Shown here: positions 62,088 through 64,000 of the stretch, piece by piece | Layout: every line of letters starts with the position of its first letter | Numbering within the stretch: position 1 is the first letter of the stretch | Source: Paenibacillus sp. DMB5 | GTDB lineage: Bacteria; Bacillota; Bacilli; Paenibacillales; Paenibacillaceae | DNA length: 64,000 bases | Assembly (NCBI RefSeq): GCF_001517085.1 | Contig: NZ_LRAC01000037.1 | Coordinates: 62,001 to 126,000 of the forward strand | Reading direction: 5' to 3' | Translations under genes and position numbers: made by a program | Notes under the pieces: model-generated | The model's input: the letters and a program-made list of their open reading frames with translations, nothing else | What the model was told of the DNA's origin: nothing | Databases searched by the model: none

Positions 62088-64000
62088 TCAGTCCAACTCT
62101 AGCTCCAGCACACTGTAGCCGGTAGGCCGGAGTATGGACAACGCTAAAGTACGGACAGCACCATCTTTACCTTCTCCTTCACTGCCAGTACCATCTTTAG
62201 CTTCGCCTTCACTGCCAGCACCCTCTTTAGCTTCACTTGCACTTCCGGCGCCATCCGGCAGCTCCACATGCACCGTCTGCACCTCTCCAGGCGCCAGATC
62301 AGGAAGCTGCTGCCGGATCACCTCACCTCCCGGTAAAGTAGCCGTCAAGCTGTAGCCTCTCACCGCATAGCTCGGAATATCATTCCGGCACTCCAGCGTC
62401 AGCTCAAGTCCGCCATCCTTCCATACCGGCTCTCCTGCGAGCACAAGCGGGGAAGATTCTTCACGCAGAGCGGCATAGGACGGCTTCATACGGTTGTATA
62501 GATCCACAGAACCATGGACTCTTTGCCGCAGCCGCCCCTCTCCTTCCTCACCCATCTGTGTGCGGTAATCGTTCAGGCTGAAATAGATCAGCGCCGCAAA
62601 CGCCGGATAACGCCGGTAAATCGCTGTTTTCTCCCGCAAAATACTTGTTCTTCTGGCATCCCCGCCCTCAAAGGCCGGTTCGCACAATCCATATTCCGCA
62701 ACAACAAGCGGCTTGTCCGGATGATCCGCGATGATCTGACGGATGACCTCATCCTCATCCAGATCACCATGCCAGGTGCCGATATAGTCGTTCCACATCA
62801 GCATGTCCCCTGCTGCCGTAGCATCGGACGCCGGGTGTAGCTGCAGCGTATTGCTTACATAGTTCACTAACCGGGTTGAATCAAGCTGCAGAAGCTCCTG
62901 CTTAAGCTGCTCCATATATTGGTTAGTTACCGCAGATTGACCGTCCAGCTCGTTGCCCATTCCCCAGGCGAAAATGCACGGGTGATGCGAGTGGCTTGCG
63001 ATCATTTCCTTCGCTTGGCTTAATGCAAGCAGGCGTGTGTCTTTCCCCGGCTCAGCCGGCTGCTGCCAGTGCGGAATCTCCTCCTGGACCAGCAGGCCGT
63101 TACGGTCACACCAGTCCAGCAGCTCATTGCCCTGCTGCCAGTGGAAGCGGGTGATAATGCAGTTGGCTTCTTTCAGCCTGACGAGCATGGCCGTAAGGTC
63201 TTCAAGCCGCTCTGCCATACCCGCCTCCGGGTGCGAGCCTGGCATCCACTCTACGCCCATCAGCCGCACCGGTTCCCGGTTAAGCAGAAGCTGATGACCC
63301 TCCACCACAATCTCGCGGAAGCCAAAGGAGCGGACAACCCGGTCCTGAGTCTCGCCGCCAGTAGTCAGAACAACCTCAAGCTCATACAGATGCGGATGGT
63401 CAAAATGCCATAAATCGGTTTGCTCCAGCCCGATCTCAGCAAAGCTCCAGGTCAAGGCCCCGGCTGCAATCTCCTCTGTCCCCTGCCAGACTATAGCTTC
63501 ATTGCGGTACACCTTAATCTCCGACTGGACAACAGCAGCCGGCGGCTCGCACAGCTTAATTTCAGCAGCTACCGTACTGCCTGTATGCTTGCCTTCGCTG
63601 TTGAAGCTGACCTTAGGCTCTATCCGCAGCTGCCCTACGGCCGTATTGCCCGTAATTACCAGCGTTACCGGCCGGATCAGCCCGCCGTCATCCGCCCAGT
63701 CAAAGCTGTTGCTCACGGGCAGCGCCGTATCACTGTTCCGGTTATCCACTCTGATTACCAGTTTATTTTCCCCGGCAAGAATGTAAGGCGTAATATCCGC
63801 CTCAAACGGCGTATAACCGGAATTATAATGGCTCCCGGCCAATGTGCCGTTAACCCAAATATCCGTATCCCGGTATGCCCCCTCGAAGAAAAGCCGGACC
63901 CGGCGGCCTGTCCATTCCTCCGGAGCCTCCAGCAGCTTTTCATACCAGCCTGCACCTCGGTATTCTTCGAGGCCTTCCTGCACATTCCAGGTATGGGGAA
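62088..64000 (-). CDS. GH2 glycosidase (beta-galactosidase/glucuronidase family), 5' end outside window
   Basis: The frame is open to the end of the window, so the N-terminus is missing; the first visible residues (PHTWNVQEG, then YRGAGWYEK) are the usual entry to the GH2 sugar-binding domain. The immunoglobulin-like domain and the catalytic barrel follow. The acid/base glutamate lies in GMGNELDGQ and the nucleophile in VVAEYGLCE. About 637 residues are present. The C-terminus carries a 10-residue tandem repeat (GSEGEAKDG style). No signal can be judged. The sugar preference is unknown. Confidence 0.9.
   Translation of the reverse strand, partial: PHTWNVQEGLEEYRGAGWYEKLLEAPEEWTGRRVRLFFEGAYRDTDIWVNGTLAGSHYNSGYTPFEADITPYILAGENKLVIRVDNRNSDTALPVSNSFDWADDGGLIRPVTLVITGNTAVGQLRIEPKVSFNSEGKHTGSTVAAEIKLCEPPAAVVQSEIKVYRNEAIVWQGTEEIAAGALTWSFAEIGLEQTDLWHFDHPHLYELEVVLTTGGETQDRVVRSFGFREIVVEGHQLLLNREPVRLMGVEWMPGSHPEAGMAERLEDLTAMLVRLKEANCIITRFHWQQGNELLDWCDRNGLLVQEEIPHWQQPAEPGKDTRLLALSQAKEMIASHSHHPCIFAWGMGNELDGQSAVTNQYMEQLKQELLQLDSTRLVNYVSNTLQLHPASDATAAGDMLMWNDYIGTWHGDLDEDEVIRQIIADHPDKPLVVAEYGLCEPAFEGGDARRTSILREKTAIYRRYPAFAALIYFSLNDYRTQMGEEGEGRLRQRVHGSVDLYNRMKPSYAALREESSPLVLAGEPVWKDGGLELTLECRNDIPSYAVRGYSLTATLPGGEVIRQQLPDLAPGEVQTVHVELPDGAGSASEAKEGAGSEGEAKDGTGSEGEGKDGAVRTLALSILRPTGYSVLELELD
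62161..62250 (-). repeat. Three 30-bp tandem repeats in the GH2 coding sequence
   Basis: Three consecutive 30-bp units (62161-62190, 62191-62220, 62221-62250) beginning CC(A/C)TCTTTA encode an acidic 10-residue repeat such as GSEGEAKDG near the protein C-terminus. The first two units differ at only three positions, suggesting recent copy-number change in a surface loop. Confidence 0.9.

Overview
The window looks like chromosome from a spore-forming, cell-wall-rich member of the Bacillota, most likely Paenibacillus. The support is a pro-sigma-K gene, two S-layer-homology (SLH) anchored exoenzymes, YesM/YesN-type sensor and AraC-type response-regulator pairs next to LplB/LplC/LipO-type sugar importers, ytfQRT-yjfF-type importer genes, many glycoside hydrolases and strong AGGAGG ribosome binding sites. 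No rRNA, tRNA, CRISPR array, transposase, integrase or phage gene was seen. The species assignment is inference.

Layout. 1-4.5 kb: the 3'-truncated end of a secreted lamin-tail-domain protein gene, a GH95-type glycosidase and a frameshifted AraC regulator. 4.6-7.3 kb: a TetR-controlled SDR/MDR redox pair. 7.3-12.7 kb: a two-component system, an alpha/beta hydrolase, an ABC exporter pair and a VOC protein. 12.7-13.1 kb: a truncated duplicate of an orphan small gene whose full copy lies at 29.2 kb. 13.1-14.2 kb: an esterase plus a short DUF3237-like gene. 14.3-24.7 kb: a furanose/pentose-type ABC importer (ytfQ-R-T-yjfF plus a second ytfQ) divergent from its sensor kinase, response regulator and an extra binding lipoprotein. 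24.7-30.1 kb: a GH16 protein with an altered catalytic motif, an SLH-anchored amidase and small orphan genes.

30.2-50.4 kb is bracketed by sigK sequences. A full pro-sigK lies at 49.7-50.4 kb, a 5'-truncated sigK copy at 30.2-30.7 kb, and a badly decayed third 3' end at 49.05-49.24 kb. Between them is a ThuA/Gfo-Idh/AraC cluster and what reads as a complete dextran/isomaltooligosaccharide utilisation locus. That locus has a very large SLH-anchored GH66 enzyme with a long run of sugar-binding-like modules inserted in its catalytic barrel, an importer without its own ATPase, a YesMN-type two-component system, a GH13 alpha-1,6-type glucosidase, and a LacI repressor with three near-identical palindromic operators over divergent promoters.

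50.6-54.0 kb holds a peptide-antibiotic-type ABC transporter with its two-component system. 54.1-60.2 kb holds another ATPase-less sugar importer with a membrane AraC regulator and two cre-like sites. 60.7-64.0 kb holds a Gfo/Idh oxidoreductase, a hairpin-repeat array and the C-terminal part of a GH2 glycosidase that runs off the window. The dominant theme is polysaccharide sensing, breakdown, import and hydrolysis. The most unusual structures are the sigK 3' fossils around the dextran block, the modular GH66 enzyme, and the duplicated terminator-promoter-orphan gene units.
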